A stretch of DNA of 64,000 bases from Mammaliicoccus sciuri (GTDB lineage Bacteria; Bacillota; Bacilli; Staphylococcales; Staphylococcaceae), in assembly GCF_002901825.1 (NCBI RefSeq), contig NZ_PPQD01000034.1:378686-442685 (forward strand), written 5' to 3'. The notes beneath the pieces were generated by a model. That model had not been told where the DNA came from, ran no database searches, and was given only the letters and a program-made list of their open reading frames with translations. A program made the translations under genes and the position numbers. The number at the start of each line of letters is the position of its first letter. Within the stretch, counting starts at the first letter, position 1. Positions 36,681-46,144 of the stretch are shown piece after piece.

Positions 36681-37355
36681 ATGATAGATAAAATCTATGA
36701 TTGGGTCGATGACAGACTTGATATTACACCAATTTGGCGAGATATTGCTGATCATGAGGTGCCAGAGCATGTTAACCCTGCTTATCACTTTTCAGCTTTC
36801 GTTTATTGTTTTGGTGGTCTAACGTTTTTCATTACAGTTATACAAGTTTTATCAGGCATGTTTTTAACGATGTACTATGTTCCAGATATCGTTAATGCAT
36901 GGAAATCAGTTTACTATCTACAACACGATGTAGCTGCTGGTGTTATCGTACGTGGTATGCACCATTGGGGAGCAAGTTTAGTAGTAGTAATGATGTTTTT
37001 ACATACACTTCGTGTATTCTTTACAGGATCTTATAAACAACCTAGAGAATTAAACTGGGTTGTCGGTGTATTAATATTCTTCGTAATGCTTGGATTAAGT
37101 TTTACTGGTTATTTATTACCATGGGATATGAAAGCACTATTCGCAACAAAAGTAGGTTTACAAATTGCAGAATCTGTTCCTATCATTGGGCCGTGGGTTA
37201 AGACATTACTAGCAGGGGATGCAGAGATAGTTGGTGCACAAACTCTAACTCGTTTCTTTGCGATACATGTATTCTTCCTACCAGCTGCACTATTCGCGTT
37301 ACTAGCAGCACACTTTATAATGATCAGAAAACAAGGTATTTCAGGTCCACTATAA
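36681..37355 (+). CDS. qcrB: Menaquinol:cytochrome c reductase cytochrome b subunit
   Basis: The 224-residue b6-type subunit has four membrane helices with two haem-ligating His pairs (GMHHWGASLVV and FLHTLRVFF; RFFAIHVFFLP and LLAAHFIM). Cys43 in VYCFGG coincides with the cysteine that binds an extra haem covalently in B. subtilis QcrB. The quinol-site motif (PWDM) lies in LLPWDMKALF. The split b6/subunit-IV plan, with the rest in QcrC, is that of Bacillus bc complexes. Confidence 0.95.
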   Translation: MIDKIYDWVDDRLDITPIWRDIADHEVPEHVNPAYHFSAFVYCFGGLTFFITVIQVLSGMFLTMYYVPDIVNAWKSVYYLQHDVAAGVIVRGMHHWGASLVVVMMFLHTLRVFFTGSYKQPRELNWVVGVLIFFVMLGLSFTGYLLPWDMKALFATKVGLQIAESVPIIGPWVKTLLAGDAEIVGAQTLTRFFAIHVFFLPAALFALLAAHFIMIRKQGISGPL

Positions 37356-37392
37356 AATTAACGTGAATAAATGAAAAAGGAGGTCATGCGAC

Positions 37393-38181
37393 ATGCATCG
37401 CGGTAAAGGGATGAAGTTTGTTGGTGATTCAAGAATAAAGTCATACGACAAACCGAAATTAAATCGAGATTATTCAGAATTTCCAGGTCGTACAGAAAGT
37501 TTCTGGCCTGACTTTCTATTAAAAGAATGGATGACTGGTGCGGTATTCTTAATCGCTTATTTATGTTTAACAGTCGCTCATCCATCGCCACTTGAACGTG
37601 TGGCAGATCCATCTGATACTGGTTATACACCATTACCAGACTGGTATTTCTTATTCTTATATCAAATACTTAAATATTCATTCGCATCTGGTCCTTATAA
37701 CACATTCGGAGCAATTATCTTACCAGGTATCGCATTCGGTGCTTTATTATTAGCACCTTGGTTAGATAGAGGCCCTGAACGTAAATGGACAAAGAGACCA
37801 TTTGCTTCTGGATTTATGTTAATCGCAATTGCAATCTTATTCTATACAACATGGGAATCAAGTTATTACCATGATTGGAAACAACAAGCTAAACAAGGTG
37901 AAATCGTCTTCTCTAACTTAGACAAGTCAGACCCAGTTTATACTGACATCATTAAGTCAAACTGTACAAGTTGTCACGGTGGTGAGTTAACGGGTGGACA
38001 AGGTCCAAACCTAGTTGAATCGAAATTACCTAAAGATGGCGTTAAAGGATTCGTAGAAAATGGTGCAGGTAAAATGCCTAGCTTTAAAGACACCCTTTCT
38101 AAAGATGAAATTGACAAAGTTGCTAAATACGTTTCTAATTTACATGAAACAGATGCAAACGGTAAAGAATTGAAAAAATAA
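37393..38181 (+). CDS. qcrC: Menaquinol:cytochrome c reductase cytochrome b/c subunit
   Basis: The 262-residue fusion joins a subunit IV-like part (three membrane spans; PLPDWYFLFLYQILKY carries the PEWY-equivalent PDWY) to a C-terminal cytochrome c domain with CTSCH (Cys191, Cys194, His195) and probable ligand Met228 in GKMPSF. Its haem would be attached by ResABC. The domain probably passes electrons straight to the CuA site of the cba oxidase, since no separate cytochrome c gene is in the window. Confidence 0.95.
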   Translation: MHRGKGMKFVGDSRIKSYDKPKLNRDYSEFPGRTESFWPDFLLKEWMTGAVFLIAYLCLTVAHPSPLERVADPSDTGYTPLPDWYFLFLYQILKYSFASGPYNTFGAIILPGIAFGALLLAPWLDRGPERKWTKRPFASGFMLIAIAILFYTTWESSYYHDWKQQAKQGEIVFSNLDKSDPVYTDIIKSNCTSCHGGELTGGQGPNLVESKLPKDGVKGFVENGAGKMPSFKDTLSKDEIDKVAKYVSNLHETDANGKELKK

Positions 38182-38189
38182 TTAAATTT

Positions 38190-38224
38190 GAGCCTGGGGC
38201 ATATGACGTGCCCTGGGCTCTTTT
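38190..38224 (+). terminator. Intrinsic terminator after qcrABC
   Basis: GAGCCTGGGGCA pairs with TGCCCTGGGCTC (two G-U) around a 7-nt loop, then TTTT. Confidence 0.88.
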
Positions 38225-38239
38225 CAAAGGAGTAATAAA

Positions 38240-38833
38240 ATGGAATTTTGGAGATATGTAATGGGCCAGAAATCTATTCTCATTACGCTATTTATTGCAA
38301 ATCTTCTCGGCACCATTTACGGATACATATGGTATGGCAGTCAATTACTTGATAGCAAATGGTACTTTTGGCCATTTATACCCGATAGTCCAACAGCAAC
38401 TTTATTCTTAGTGATTGCGATTGCTGCAATCTATTTCAATAAACATTTAGGGTTGTTTGAATGTTTAGCATTTATTACATTAATTAAATATGGTGTATGG
38501 GCGGTTATTATGAATATATTTGTAATGATTCATTACGATCAACTTGTTCCAATGGCCATTATGCTCATGACTTCACACGGTATCATGGCTATACAAGCAT
38601 TGATGTTCTATCCTTTATTCAATATTAAAAAGTGGCATATTGTTGTAACAATGATTTGGGTATTTCACAATGATGTTATTGATTACGTGTATCATCAATA
38701 TCCCGTTTATAGTATGTTAAGCCAATATGAATCACATATAGGATACTTTGCTTTTTGGCTAAGCGTTATTGCTTTTCTGTTATTACTATATTTCCAAAAA
38801 AACATCAAATTACGTTCAAAATATTTGACGTAA
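38240..38833 (+). CDS. ypjA: YpjA, DUF1405 membrane protein
   Basis: The 197-residue protein has five or six membrane segments and the family pattern LLGTIYGYIWYGSQL, then WPFIPDSPTATLFLV. It follows qcrC across a terminator, as ypjA follows qcrABC in B. subtilis. The function is unknown, though the fixed linkage suggests a role near the bc complex. No ypjB homologue follows. The ribosome binding site is AAAGGAG. Confidence 0.85.
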   Translation: MEFWRYVMGQKSILITLFIANLLGTIYGYIWYGSQLLDSKWYFWPFIPDSPTATLFLVIAIAAIYFNKHLGLFECLAFITLIKYGVWAVIMNIFVMIHYDQLVPMAIMLMTSHGIMAIQALMFYPLFNIKKWHIVVTMIWVFHNDVIDYVYHQYPVYSMLSQYESHIGYFAFWLSVIAFLLLLYFQKNIKLRSKYLT

Positions 38834-38886
38834 GAGCCGTCACTCCGTAATATAATAAATAACAGGGATAAAAAGGAGGAAGTTAT

Positions 38887-39573
38887 TTGTTTTCATATAT
38901 CATATATTTTATTATCATTATGATTGTCCCTATGTACTTCCAATTTAGAGTAAAATCAACTTACAATAAATACTCAAGAGTACGTTCAACAAGTGGGAAG
39001 ACGGGTAAACAAGTTGCAGAAGAAATTTTAGCTGCAAATGGAATTCATGATGTAGAAGTGTTACAAGGTGAAGGATTCTTATCAGATCATTTTGATCCAA
39101 CTAAGAAACGTGTCGTATTATCACCTGCAAACTATCAACAACCAAGTGTTGCGGGGACAGCAATTGCAGCACATGAAGTAGGACATGCTATTCAACATGC
39201 TCAAGGATATGGTTTCCTTAAATTTAGATCAGCGCTTTTACCGCTTGCTAATTTAGGAAGTTCGTTATCATACATTATCATTTTAGCTGGTATCGTATTA
39301 ACAGCAATGAGTAGTACATTCGGTACAACATTATTATGGGTTGGTATTGTATTTATGTCATTCGCTGTATTATTCTCGATCATCACATTACCAGTTGAAT
39401 TCGATGCAAGTAAACGGGCAATGCGACAAATTGAAAAATTAAATATCGTTAACCAACAAGAATATAGACATGCTAAAAAAGTATTATCTGCAGCTGCTAT
39501 GACATACGTTGCAGCAACAGCTGTAGCCGTAGCTGAATTAGCAAGATTTATTCTGATGGCACGTAACAATTAA
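38887..39573 (+). CDS. Zinc metallopeptidase, YugP family
   Basis: The 228-residue membrane protease has an N-terminal span, the zinc-binding AAHEVGHAIQHA (HExxH), a conserved PxEFDASKRA (LPVEFDASKRAM) with the likely third ligand, and three C-terminal hydrophobic segments. It belongs to the Zn-dependent YugP family, peptidase activity being predicted. The start is TTG with GGAGG seven bases ahead. It is single, bounded by its own terminator. Confidence 0.87.
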   Translation: MFSYIIYFIIIMIVPMYFQFRVKSTYNKYSRVRSTSGKTGKQVAEEILAANGIHDVEVLQGEGFLSDHFDPTKKRVVLSPANYQQPSVAGTAIAAHEVGHAIQHAQGYGFLKFRSALLPLANLGSSLSYIIILAGIVLTAMSSTFGTTLLWVGIVFMSFAVLFSIITLPVEFDASKRAMRQIEKLNIVNQQEYRHAKKVLSAAAMTYVAATAVAVAELARFILMARNN

Positions 39574-39585
39574 TGAAATCATTTT

Positions 39586-39623
39586 AATACCAATAAAGTC
39601 TTTAGACTTTGTTGGTATTTTTT
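39586..39623 (+). terminator. Intrinsic terminator of the zinc metallopeptidase gene
   Basis: AATACCAA pairs with TTGGTATT, with an inner AAAGTC/GACTTT stem, followed by T residues. Confidence 0.88.
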
Positions 39624-39754
39624 ATTTTATAAATATTTATGAGGTTTGTACTTATAAGCTTATTACGTTGTCATTATGCATGATTATCATATATAATTTT
39701 ATTATGTGAGTTCTTTTATATAGAGATATAAAAGATAGGTGAGGAGGAAGTTTT

Positions 39755-40069
39755 ATGGACATGAAAGAGATGCAACATGAAGTTGATCAATATATTTCTC
39801 AGTTTAAAACAGGTTATTTTTCGCCTTTAGCAAATTTAGCAAGATTAACAGAAGAAGTTGGAGAACTAGCTAGAGAAATTAATCATAGTCATGGTGAAAA
39901 GAAAAAGAAACCAACAGAAGAAGACAATACAATAGAAGCTGAATTAGGTGATAATTTATTCGTCTTAATTTGTTTAGCAAATTCTTTAGATATAGATTTA
40001 AATAAAAGTTTCCAAGATACAATGAATAAATTCAATGTAAGAGATAAAGATAGATTTGAACGTAAATAA
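39755..40069 (+). CDS. ypjD: MazG-like nucleotide pyrophosphohydrolase YpjD
   Basis: The 104-residue all-alpha NTP pyrophosphohydrolase carries the acidic metal-binding motif EEVGELAREI and a second EAELGDNLFVLICLAN. Such enzymes hydrolyse non-canonical or excess nucleotides. In B. subtilis ypjD begins the ypjD-dapB-mgsA-bshB1-bshA-cca-birA cluster; here it is next to bshA directly. The ribosome binding site is GAGGAGG. Confidence 0.87.
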   Translation: MDMKEMQHEVDQYISQFKTGYFSPLANLARLTEEVGELAREINHSHGEKKKKPTEEDNTIEAELGDNLFVLICLANSLDIDLNKSFQDTMNKFNVRDKDRFERK

Positions 40070-40088
40070 GTCATAATGGAGGATTAAT

Positions 40089-41210
40089 ATGAAAATCGGT
40101 ATAACTTGTTATCCATCAATGGGGGGCTCAGGTATTGTTGCAACTGAGCTTGGTTTGGAAATGGCAAAAAGAGGTCATGAAATCCACTTTATTACTTCTA
40201 ATATGCCTTTTAGAATGAGAGAGCCTGTTCCAAACGTAACATTTCATCAAGTTGACGTAAATCAATATTCTGTATTCCAATATCCACCATATGATATTAC
40301 ATTAAGTGCAAAAATTGCAGACGTCATTAACGATTACGACTTGGATATATTACATATGCACTATGCCGTTCCGCATGCGATTTGTGGTATTTTAGCGCGC
40401 CAAATATCCGGAAAAGATGTCAAAATCATGACGACTCTGCATGGAACAGATATTACAGTATTAGGTTATGATACATCATTACAAAGTGCCATTCGATTCG
40501 GTATTGAAAAGAGTGACGTTGTGACAAGTGTCAGTGATAGTCTTAAACAAGAAACATACGACATTATAGAACCTGATAAAGAAATCAAAACAATATACAA
40601 TTTTGTGCAGGAAGAAAGTTTCCCACAAATTTATAATACAGATTTAAGAAGCCGTTATGGTATAGAAGAAGATGAAAAAGTCATCACATTTGTATCAAAC
40701 TTTAGAAAAGTTAAACGCGTACCAGATGTCGTTGATACTTTCTACAAAGTTAACAAACAAATTAAATCTAAATTATTACTGATAGGTGATGGTCCTGAAT
40801 TACAAGTGGCAAGAGAACAAATTAAACAACTTAATATTGAAGACCAAGTTCTATTTTTAGGTAAACAAGATGAAGTGAATATCTTCTATCAAATGTCTGA
40901 TTTAACGTTGTTATTAAGTGAAAAAGAAAGCTTTGGACTTGTATTGCTTGAAGCTATGCTTACAGGTGTCGTGCCGATTGGTACTAATGCAGGTGGTATT
41001 AAAGAAGTCATTAAAAACGGTGAAACAGGTTATACGGTTGACGTCGGTGATACGGATAAAGCGAGTGAATATGCGGTTAAATTATTAACAGATTCAGAAC
41101 TTTATCACAAAATGCAAAGTGCTATGATTCAAGATGTTCGTGAAAGATTCTCATCTAAAGTGATTGCAGATCAATACGAAGCTTGCTACAACGATATGTT
41201 AGGAGAATAA
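40089..41210 (+). CDS. bshA: Bacillithiol biosynthesis glycosyltransferase BshA
   Basis: The 373-residue GT4 enzyme joins UDP-GlcNAc to L-malate, the first step of bacillithiol synthesis. The N-terminal YPSMGGSGIVATELG and the C-terminal EKESFGLVLLEAML (EX7E) are characteristic, as is SNFRKVKRVPDV for the nucleotide site. The bshB and bshC steps are not encoded here. It is separated from cca by a single nucleotide, so both are probably in one transcript. ypdA, which reduces oxidised bacillithiol, is at 20 kb. Confidence 0.94.
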   Translation: MKIGITCYPSMGGSGIVATELGLEMAKRGHEIHFITSNMPFRMREPVPNVTFHQVDVNQYSVFQYPPYDITLSAKIADVINDYDLDILHMHYAVPHAICGILARQISGKDVKIMTTLHGTDITVLGYDTSLQSAIRFGIEKSDVVTSVSDSLKQETYDIIEPDKEIKTIYNFVQEESFPQIYNTDLRSRYGIEEDEKVITFVSNFRKVKRVPDVVDTFYKVNKQIKSKLLLIGDGPELQVAREQIKQLNIEDQVLFLGKQDEVNIFYQMSDLTLLLSEKESFGLVLLEAMLTGVVPIGTNAGGIKEVIKNGETGYTVDVGDTDKASEYAVKLLTDSELYHKMQSAMIQDVRERFSSKVIADQYEACYNDMLGE

Positions 41211-41211
41211 T

Positions 41212-42423
41212 ATGCGTGAATATCAAGTATTTGAAGATGCGAAATGGATAATTGAAACACTTGAATGTAATGGACATCAAGCATATTTTGTCGGTGGTTC
41301 TGTAAGAGACTATTTAATGGAGAAAGAAATTTCAGACGTTGATATCACAACGAGTGCTTTACCTGATGAAGTTGAACAATTATTTGATAAGACTTTACCA
41401 ATAGGCAAAGAGCACGGCACGATGATTGTAATGGGTGAAAATCAACAGTTTGAAGTCACAACATTTAGAAAAGACGGGGATTATGTTGATCATAGACGGC
41501 CAGCATCTGTTCAATTTGTAACGGATTTATATGAAGACGTAGCAAGAAGAGATTTCACAATGAATGCTATCGCTATGGATAAGTCTTATCAACTTCACGA
41601 TTATTTCAACGGGCTAAACGATATACAATCCAAAATCATAAAAGCAGTCGGAACACCTATTGATCGAATGGAAGAAGACGCATTACGTATTATGAGAGGT
41701 GTAAGATTCCAAGCACAGACTGGCTTTGCACTTGATCACGATACTAAAGATGCCATGCATCAAACAGCACATTCTTTAAATGCCATCGCAATTGAAAGAA
41801 TTGTTGTTGAACTTAAAAAAATGATTCAAGGTAAATATATTCATGATACAAAAAAGACCGCTCATGAACTAGAAATATTTAAATGTATACCTTTTTTCAA
41901 AGAAATCAACCAAACTAATATCTTCATGCCAGAACATGCCCATTTCAATTTATGGGTTGCTGCATTATGTTATTTATACGAATTAGATTTAACAAGCTTG
42001 AACAGTTTGAAAATCAGTAATCAAGAAAAGCGCGATATCTCATCATACCATCAATTATTGATATCACTTTCTGAAAATAACATTTCAAAGCAAGATATGA
42101 TTCATCTCGTATATACGTATCATCGCGATAAAATGAAAGAAATCATTCACTTTATTTCCGAGCATAATGCACAACTGAATATCTCTATACATCCTACAAT
42201 TATGAATGACCGTGTAATTGATGAAATATATGATAAACTACCTATATATGATAAATCAGAATTACAAATTAACGGTCAAATATTGATGGCTACATTTAAT
42301 AAAAAAGGTGGACCATGGATTAAAGATATTTTAAATAAAGTTGAACAAGCTGTCATTAACCATAAAGTATATAACACAGAAAATGATTTAATAGAATGGG
42401 TGCGAGAGAATGTCAAAATATAA
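41212..42423 (+). CDS. cca: CCA-adding tRNA nucleotidyltransferase
   Basis: The 403-residue class II nucleotidyltransferase adds or repairs the tRNA 3' CCA end. Catalytic motif VGGSVRDYLMEKEISDVDIT provides the DxD carboxylates; RRDFTMNAIAMD and the RxxR-type ERIVVELKK follow. There is no HD domain, and length is as usual in Firmicutes. The stop overlaps birA by 14 nt. Confidence 0.95.
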   Translation: MREYQVFEDAKWIIETLECNGHQAYFVGGSVRDYLMEKEISDVDITTSALPDEVEQLFDKTLPIGKEHGTMIVMGENQQFEVTTFRKDGDYVDHRRPASVQFVTDLYEDVARRDFTMNAIAMDKSYQLHDYFNGLNDIQSKIIKAVGTPIDRMEEDALRIMRGVRFQAQTGFALDHDTKDAMHQTAHSLNAIAIERIVVELKKMIQGKYIHDTKKTAHELEIFKCIPFFKEINQTNIFMPEHAHFNLWVAALCYLYELDLTSLNSLKISNQEKRDISSYHQLLISLSENNISKQDMIHLVYTYHRDKMKEIIHFISEHNAQLNISIHPTIMNDRVIDEIYDKLPIYDKSELQINGQILMATFNKKGGPWIKDILNKVEQAVINHKVYNTENDLIEWVRENVKI

Positions 42424-43378
42424 ACATGAAATTATTAAATATTTATATCAAAATAATGAATATTTGTCAGGACAACATATAGCTGAAACGTTAAATTGTT
42501 CACGTGTAACAGTTAAAAAAGTCATCGATCAATTGAGAAAAGAAGGCTTTGAAATTGAGTCTATTTCTAATAAAGGGTATAAAATCTCAGAAATCCCTTT
42601 AACTTGGCAAGAAGACATTGTGAATATTACACTTCAAGATCAAAGTATATTGAATCTCGCTATTGTTCAAACACAAGTGGATTCAACACAATTGTTAGCC
42701 AAGTCTCGTGTTAATGAGATTGATCAAGACTTTATTGTTTTGAGTGATGAACAAACAAATGGAAGAGGGCGTTTCCAAAGAGAATGGTCATCTCTTAAAA
42801 GTAAAGGGCTTTGGATGTCAGTTGTATTACGCCCAGATATACCAATTCAAAGAATGTCGACTTTTAATCTCTTTATAAGTCTTGCAATTCAAGAAGTTAT
42901 GGAACAGCATTATGACATTCAAAGTAAAATTAAATGGCCAAATGATATTTATATAGGCGATAAAAAAGTTTGTGGCTTTTTAACAGAAATGATTGCAGAT
43001 ACGGATAGCGTCAATGCGATTATTTGTGGAATTGGTATTAATTTAAACCAAACACAAGAAGATTTCGATCATGCTGGTCAATCGCGTGCGACAAGCTTAA
43101 AAATAGAAAACGAACAATCAATAGAACCTTATCAATTTTTAAAATTATTAATTGAAGCCATTGAACTGAGGTACAATCAATTTTTAGAATTACCATTCAG
43201 TGAAATCAAAGAGTTATATAAAACTAAAAGTATGATTTGGGACAAAAAATTAACTTATACAGAAGGTAAAAAACAAGTATTTGGTCGAGCAATTGATATA
43301 CAAGATAATGGGTTCTTAACCGTGATATCTGATGATGGTCAATTACACCAATTTATGAGTGCAGATATCGAAATATAG
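42410..43378 (+). CDS. birA: Biotin-protein ligase / biotin operon repressor BirA
   Basis: The 322-residue bifunctional protein has an N-terminal winged helix (ETLNCSRVTVKKVIDQLRKE) and a C-terminal ligase domain with NGRGRFQREWSS, the biotinoyl-AMP loop, and KWPNDIYIGDKKVCGFL. It biotinylates carboxylases and represses biotin genes. Start ATG lies inside cca. The next gene dinG follows after 10 nt. Confidence 0.94.
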   Translation: MSKYKHEIIKYLYQNNEYLSGQHIAETLNCSRVTVKKVIDQLRKEGFEIESISNKGYKISEIPLTWQEDIVNITLQDQSILNLAIVQTQVDSTQLLAKSRVNEIDQDFIVLSDEQTNGRGRFQREWSSLKSKGLWMSVVLRPDIPIQRMSTFNLFISLAIQEVMEQHYDIQSKIKWPNDIYIGDKKVCGFLTEMIADTDSVNAIICGIGINLNQTQEDFDHAGQSRATSLKIENEQSIEPYQFLKLLIEAIELRYNQFLELPFSEIKELYKTKSMIWDKKLTYTEGKKQVFGRAIDIQDNGFLTVISDDGQLHQFMSADIEI

Positions 43379-43388
43379 GAGAGATAAT

Positions 43389-46082
43389 ATGGCGCAAAGA
43401 TACGCTGTTGTAGATTTAGAAACAACTGGAAACCAAATTCAATATGATGAAATTATACAAATTGGGATAACATTTATAGAAAATAACCAAATTATCGATA
43501 CATATCATTCATATGTGAAAACGGATTTGGAAATTCCATCTTTCATCCAAGCCTTAACCAATATAAATGAATTAGACTTAGAAGAAGCTCCATACTTCGA
43601 AGAGATTAGTCAATCTTTATTTAACTTGTTGAAAGATTGTGTATTTGTCGCGCATAATGTTCTATTTGATTTAAACTTTCTCAAATCCCATTTCGAAAAG
43701 CATCAAATACAATTTGAACCTAAATTAACTATTGATACGATGGAATTGTTTAAAATCGCATTTCCAAACGAAGAAAGTTATCAGTTAAGTGAATTAAGTC
43801 AATCGTTACAAGTTGATTTAAACCAAGCGCATAGTGCTTATGAGGATGCTAAAGCAACTGCACTATTGTTAATTAAAGCCATAAAAAAAATAAATAGTCT
43901 TCCGATTGATACCATTAAACAACTTTATTATTTATCTAAATCGTTAAAGCATGATTTAAAAGACGTTCTATTTGAACTTGTAAGAACACATCAAGGTTCT
44001 GAAACGCATAATCGCAATATTAAAAAGTACCAGAACATCCATTATTTAAAGCAAATGCCTATACGTCATTCAAGCGATCGAACATCCATTACGCTTGATG
44101 AAGCTTATGATAGAATACTTAAAACATTTAACTTCGATTATCGTAAAGAACAATATCAACTCGTTCAGCAATTGTTTGATTCTTTAATGCATAATGAGAA
44201 TGCTTTGATTGAAGCACCACTTGGAAGCGGGAAATCAATGAGCTTTGTGCTCGCTGCATTATTGTATTATTTAGAGACAGGTGAGCACATTCTCGTTTCA
44301 ACACATACGAAGTTACTTCAAAATCAACTTTTAGAACAAGAATTTAATAAAGTCTTAAATGCATTAGATTTAGACTTAAAAGCAATGATTATTAAAAGTA
44401 AAGATCATTATATTTCGCTAGGTTTAATCTTGAATATATTACAAGATGATACAGACAACTATGAAGCGACAATTTTAAAAATGCAGTTGCTTGTATGGAT
44501 TCTTGAAACTGAAACAGGTGACATTGAAGAGCTCCATCTTAAAGGCGGTCAAAAAGTCTTCTTTGAACAAAAACGCACGACTTATGTACCGTTTAAGAAT
44601 GATATACATTACTATCAATTTATTAAAGAAAGTGCACAACATGTAGAAATTGGTATTACGAATCATGCACACTTGTTACAGCATAGTACAGAAGATACGG
44701 TATATCAATTGTTCAAACATATTATTGTTGATGAAGCACACCGCATTCAAGATTACGCACTTAACCAAGTGACAGATGATTTAAGTTACCAACATATTAA
44801 ATATCATCTCGGTTTATTAGGTAAAAATGAGCAAGAAAAATTATTTAAACGATTAGATAAATTAGAAAATAGAAGAGTCATAGAGCAATACCCAATTGAA
44901 CCAATTGATATTTATCAATTGAAGCGTGATATTGATTTACTGCATGAACAAAACGAACAACTATTTGATGATTTAATGGCTCAAATTTCAGATAAGCATC
45001 AAGAATCTCATGAAGATGACAAACAAATACATTACTTCTATGATATTGATGTCGCGAATATATCTGAAATATTTAAACGACAAATTAGTACAATCAACCA
45101 AATATTATCTAGATTTAAATCATACTCACATGCACATGTAAAAGCATTCAAGAAAGAGTTAATTTATATCTATCATCAATATACTAAAATTTATAACATG
45201 ATTAAGTCTGGTCAAGTGCCATTCGTATCCATTAAGAAAATTTCTCAGAAATCTACACTTTCACTCTTTGTTAAAAAAGCAGAAGTAAAAGATTTATTGA
45301 ATGAAGTGTTTATTGAACAATTCAATAGCAATATTTTCATTTCAGGAACATTAACCGTTAATCATTCATTTACATCATTTAAATCCATGTTTCCTGAAGA
45401 CATTCAATTTAACACGTATTATTTAAATGATATTTATGACTTAAAAAATCAAGCAACATGTTTTGTACCGCAAAATATGCCAACTTATCAATATCATCAA
45501 CAAGATGACTATATTGAAACGATTATTAGTTATTTATCTACATTTGTTAGTGAAACCAATCAAAAATGTTTAGTACTGTTTACGAATTATTCTATGTTGT
45601 ATCAAGCATACCGATATATGGAAGAACTTGAAATATTTGATGATTATGTCGTATTGATGCAGCAACAACATTCACACGTGTATAAACTCGTACAACAGTT
45701 TAACCAATTTGATAAAACCATTTTACTTGGCACTTTATCATTTTTTGAAGGGTTTGATTACCAATCTTCAGGTATTAAATGTGTCATGATGACGAAATTA
45801 CCATTTATACATCAAGATGATCCACGATACCATTTAATGAAAGATGAATTTGACAATCCCTTTAAAGACTTTGTCTTACCAGACGCAGTAACTAAGTTCA
45901 GACAAGGCATTGGTCGATTAATTCGAAACAAGCATGACCAAGGTTTATTAATTTGTTTCGATAGAAGAATACTAGATAGTAATTACAGTAAATATTTCAT
46001 AAATGCTTTAGGTGAAATACCTGTTATTGAAGGCGATTTAAATAAATTCCAAGATAAACTAAGAAAATATCCAAACAGATAG
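43389..46082 (+). CDS. dinG: DinG-type 3'-5' exonuclease/helicase
   Basis: The 897-residue protein has an N-terminal DEDDh exonuclease domain (VVDLETTG; FVAHNVLFDLNFL; HSAYEDAKAT) of about 165 residues and an XPD/DinG-like helicase domain with Walker A APLGSGKSMSF and VDEAHRIQD, ending with FRQGIGRLIRN. S. aureus DinG has the same fusion and lacks the iron-sulfur cluster; here too no four-cysteine cluster is visible. The ATG at 43389 follows AGGAGAG; the frame is open ten codons upstream into birA. Confidence 0.92.
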   Translation: MAQRYAVVDLETTGNQIQYDEIIQIGITFIENNQIIDTYHSYVKTDLEIPSFIQALTNINELDLEEAPYFEEISQSLFNLLKDCVFVAHNVLFDLNFLKSHFEKHQIQFEPKLTIDTMELFKIAFPNEESYQLSELSQSLQVDLNQAHSAYEDAKATALLLIKAIKKINSLPIDTIKQLYYLSKSLKHDLKDVLFELVRTHQGSETHNRNIKKYQNIHYLKQMPIRHSSDRTSITLDEAYDRILKTFNFDYRKEQYQLVQQLFDSLMHNENALIEAPLGSGKSMSFVLAALLYYLETGEHILVSTHTKLLQNQLLEQEFNKVLNALDLDLKAMIIKSKDHYISLGLILNILQDDTDNYEATILKMQLLVWILETETGDIEELHLKGGQKVFFEQKRTTYVPFKNDIHYYQFIKESAQHVEIGITNHAHLLQHSTEDTVYQLFKHIIVDEAHRIQDYALNQVTDDLSYQHIKYHLGLLGKNEQEKLFKRLDKLENRRVIEQYPIEPIDIYQLKRDIDLLHEQNEQLFDDLMAQISDKHQESHEDDKQIHYFYDIDVANISEIFKRQISTINQILSRFKSYSHAHVKAFKKELIYIYHQYTKIYNMIKSGQVPFVSIKKISQKSTLSLFVKKAEVKDLLNEVFIEQFNSNIFISGTLTVNHSFTSFKSMFPEDIQFNTYYLNDIYDLKNQATCFVPQNMPTYQYHQQDDYIETIISYLSTFVSETNQKCLVLFTNYSMLYQAYRYMEELEIFDDYVVLMQQQHSHVYKLVQQFNQFDKTILLGTLSFFEGFDYQSSGIKCVMMTKLPFIHQDDPRYHLMKDEFDNPFKDFVLPDAVTKFRQGIGRLIRNKHDQGLLICFDRRILDSNYSKYFINALGEIPVIEGDLNKFQDKLRKYPNR

Positions 46083-46144
46083 CAGTTGTATGCATAATTT
46101 GATAAAATAACTATAGGTAATTTATTTGAATAGGAGAAATAATA

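Noticed and set aside
39684..39704. Fur box upstream of ypjD
   Set aside because: TGATTATCAT provides one half-site but the other half is poorly matched.
46083..46144. T-box leader for asnS
   Set aside because: The gap is only 62 bp and has neither a T-box sequence nor a terminator.
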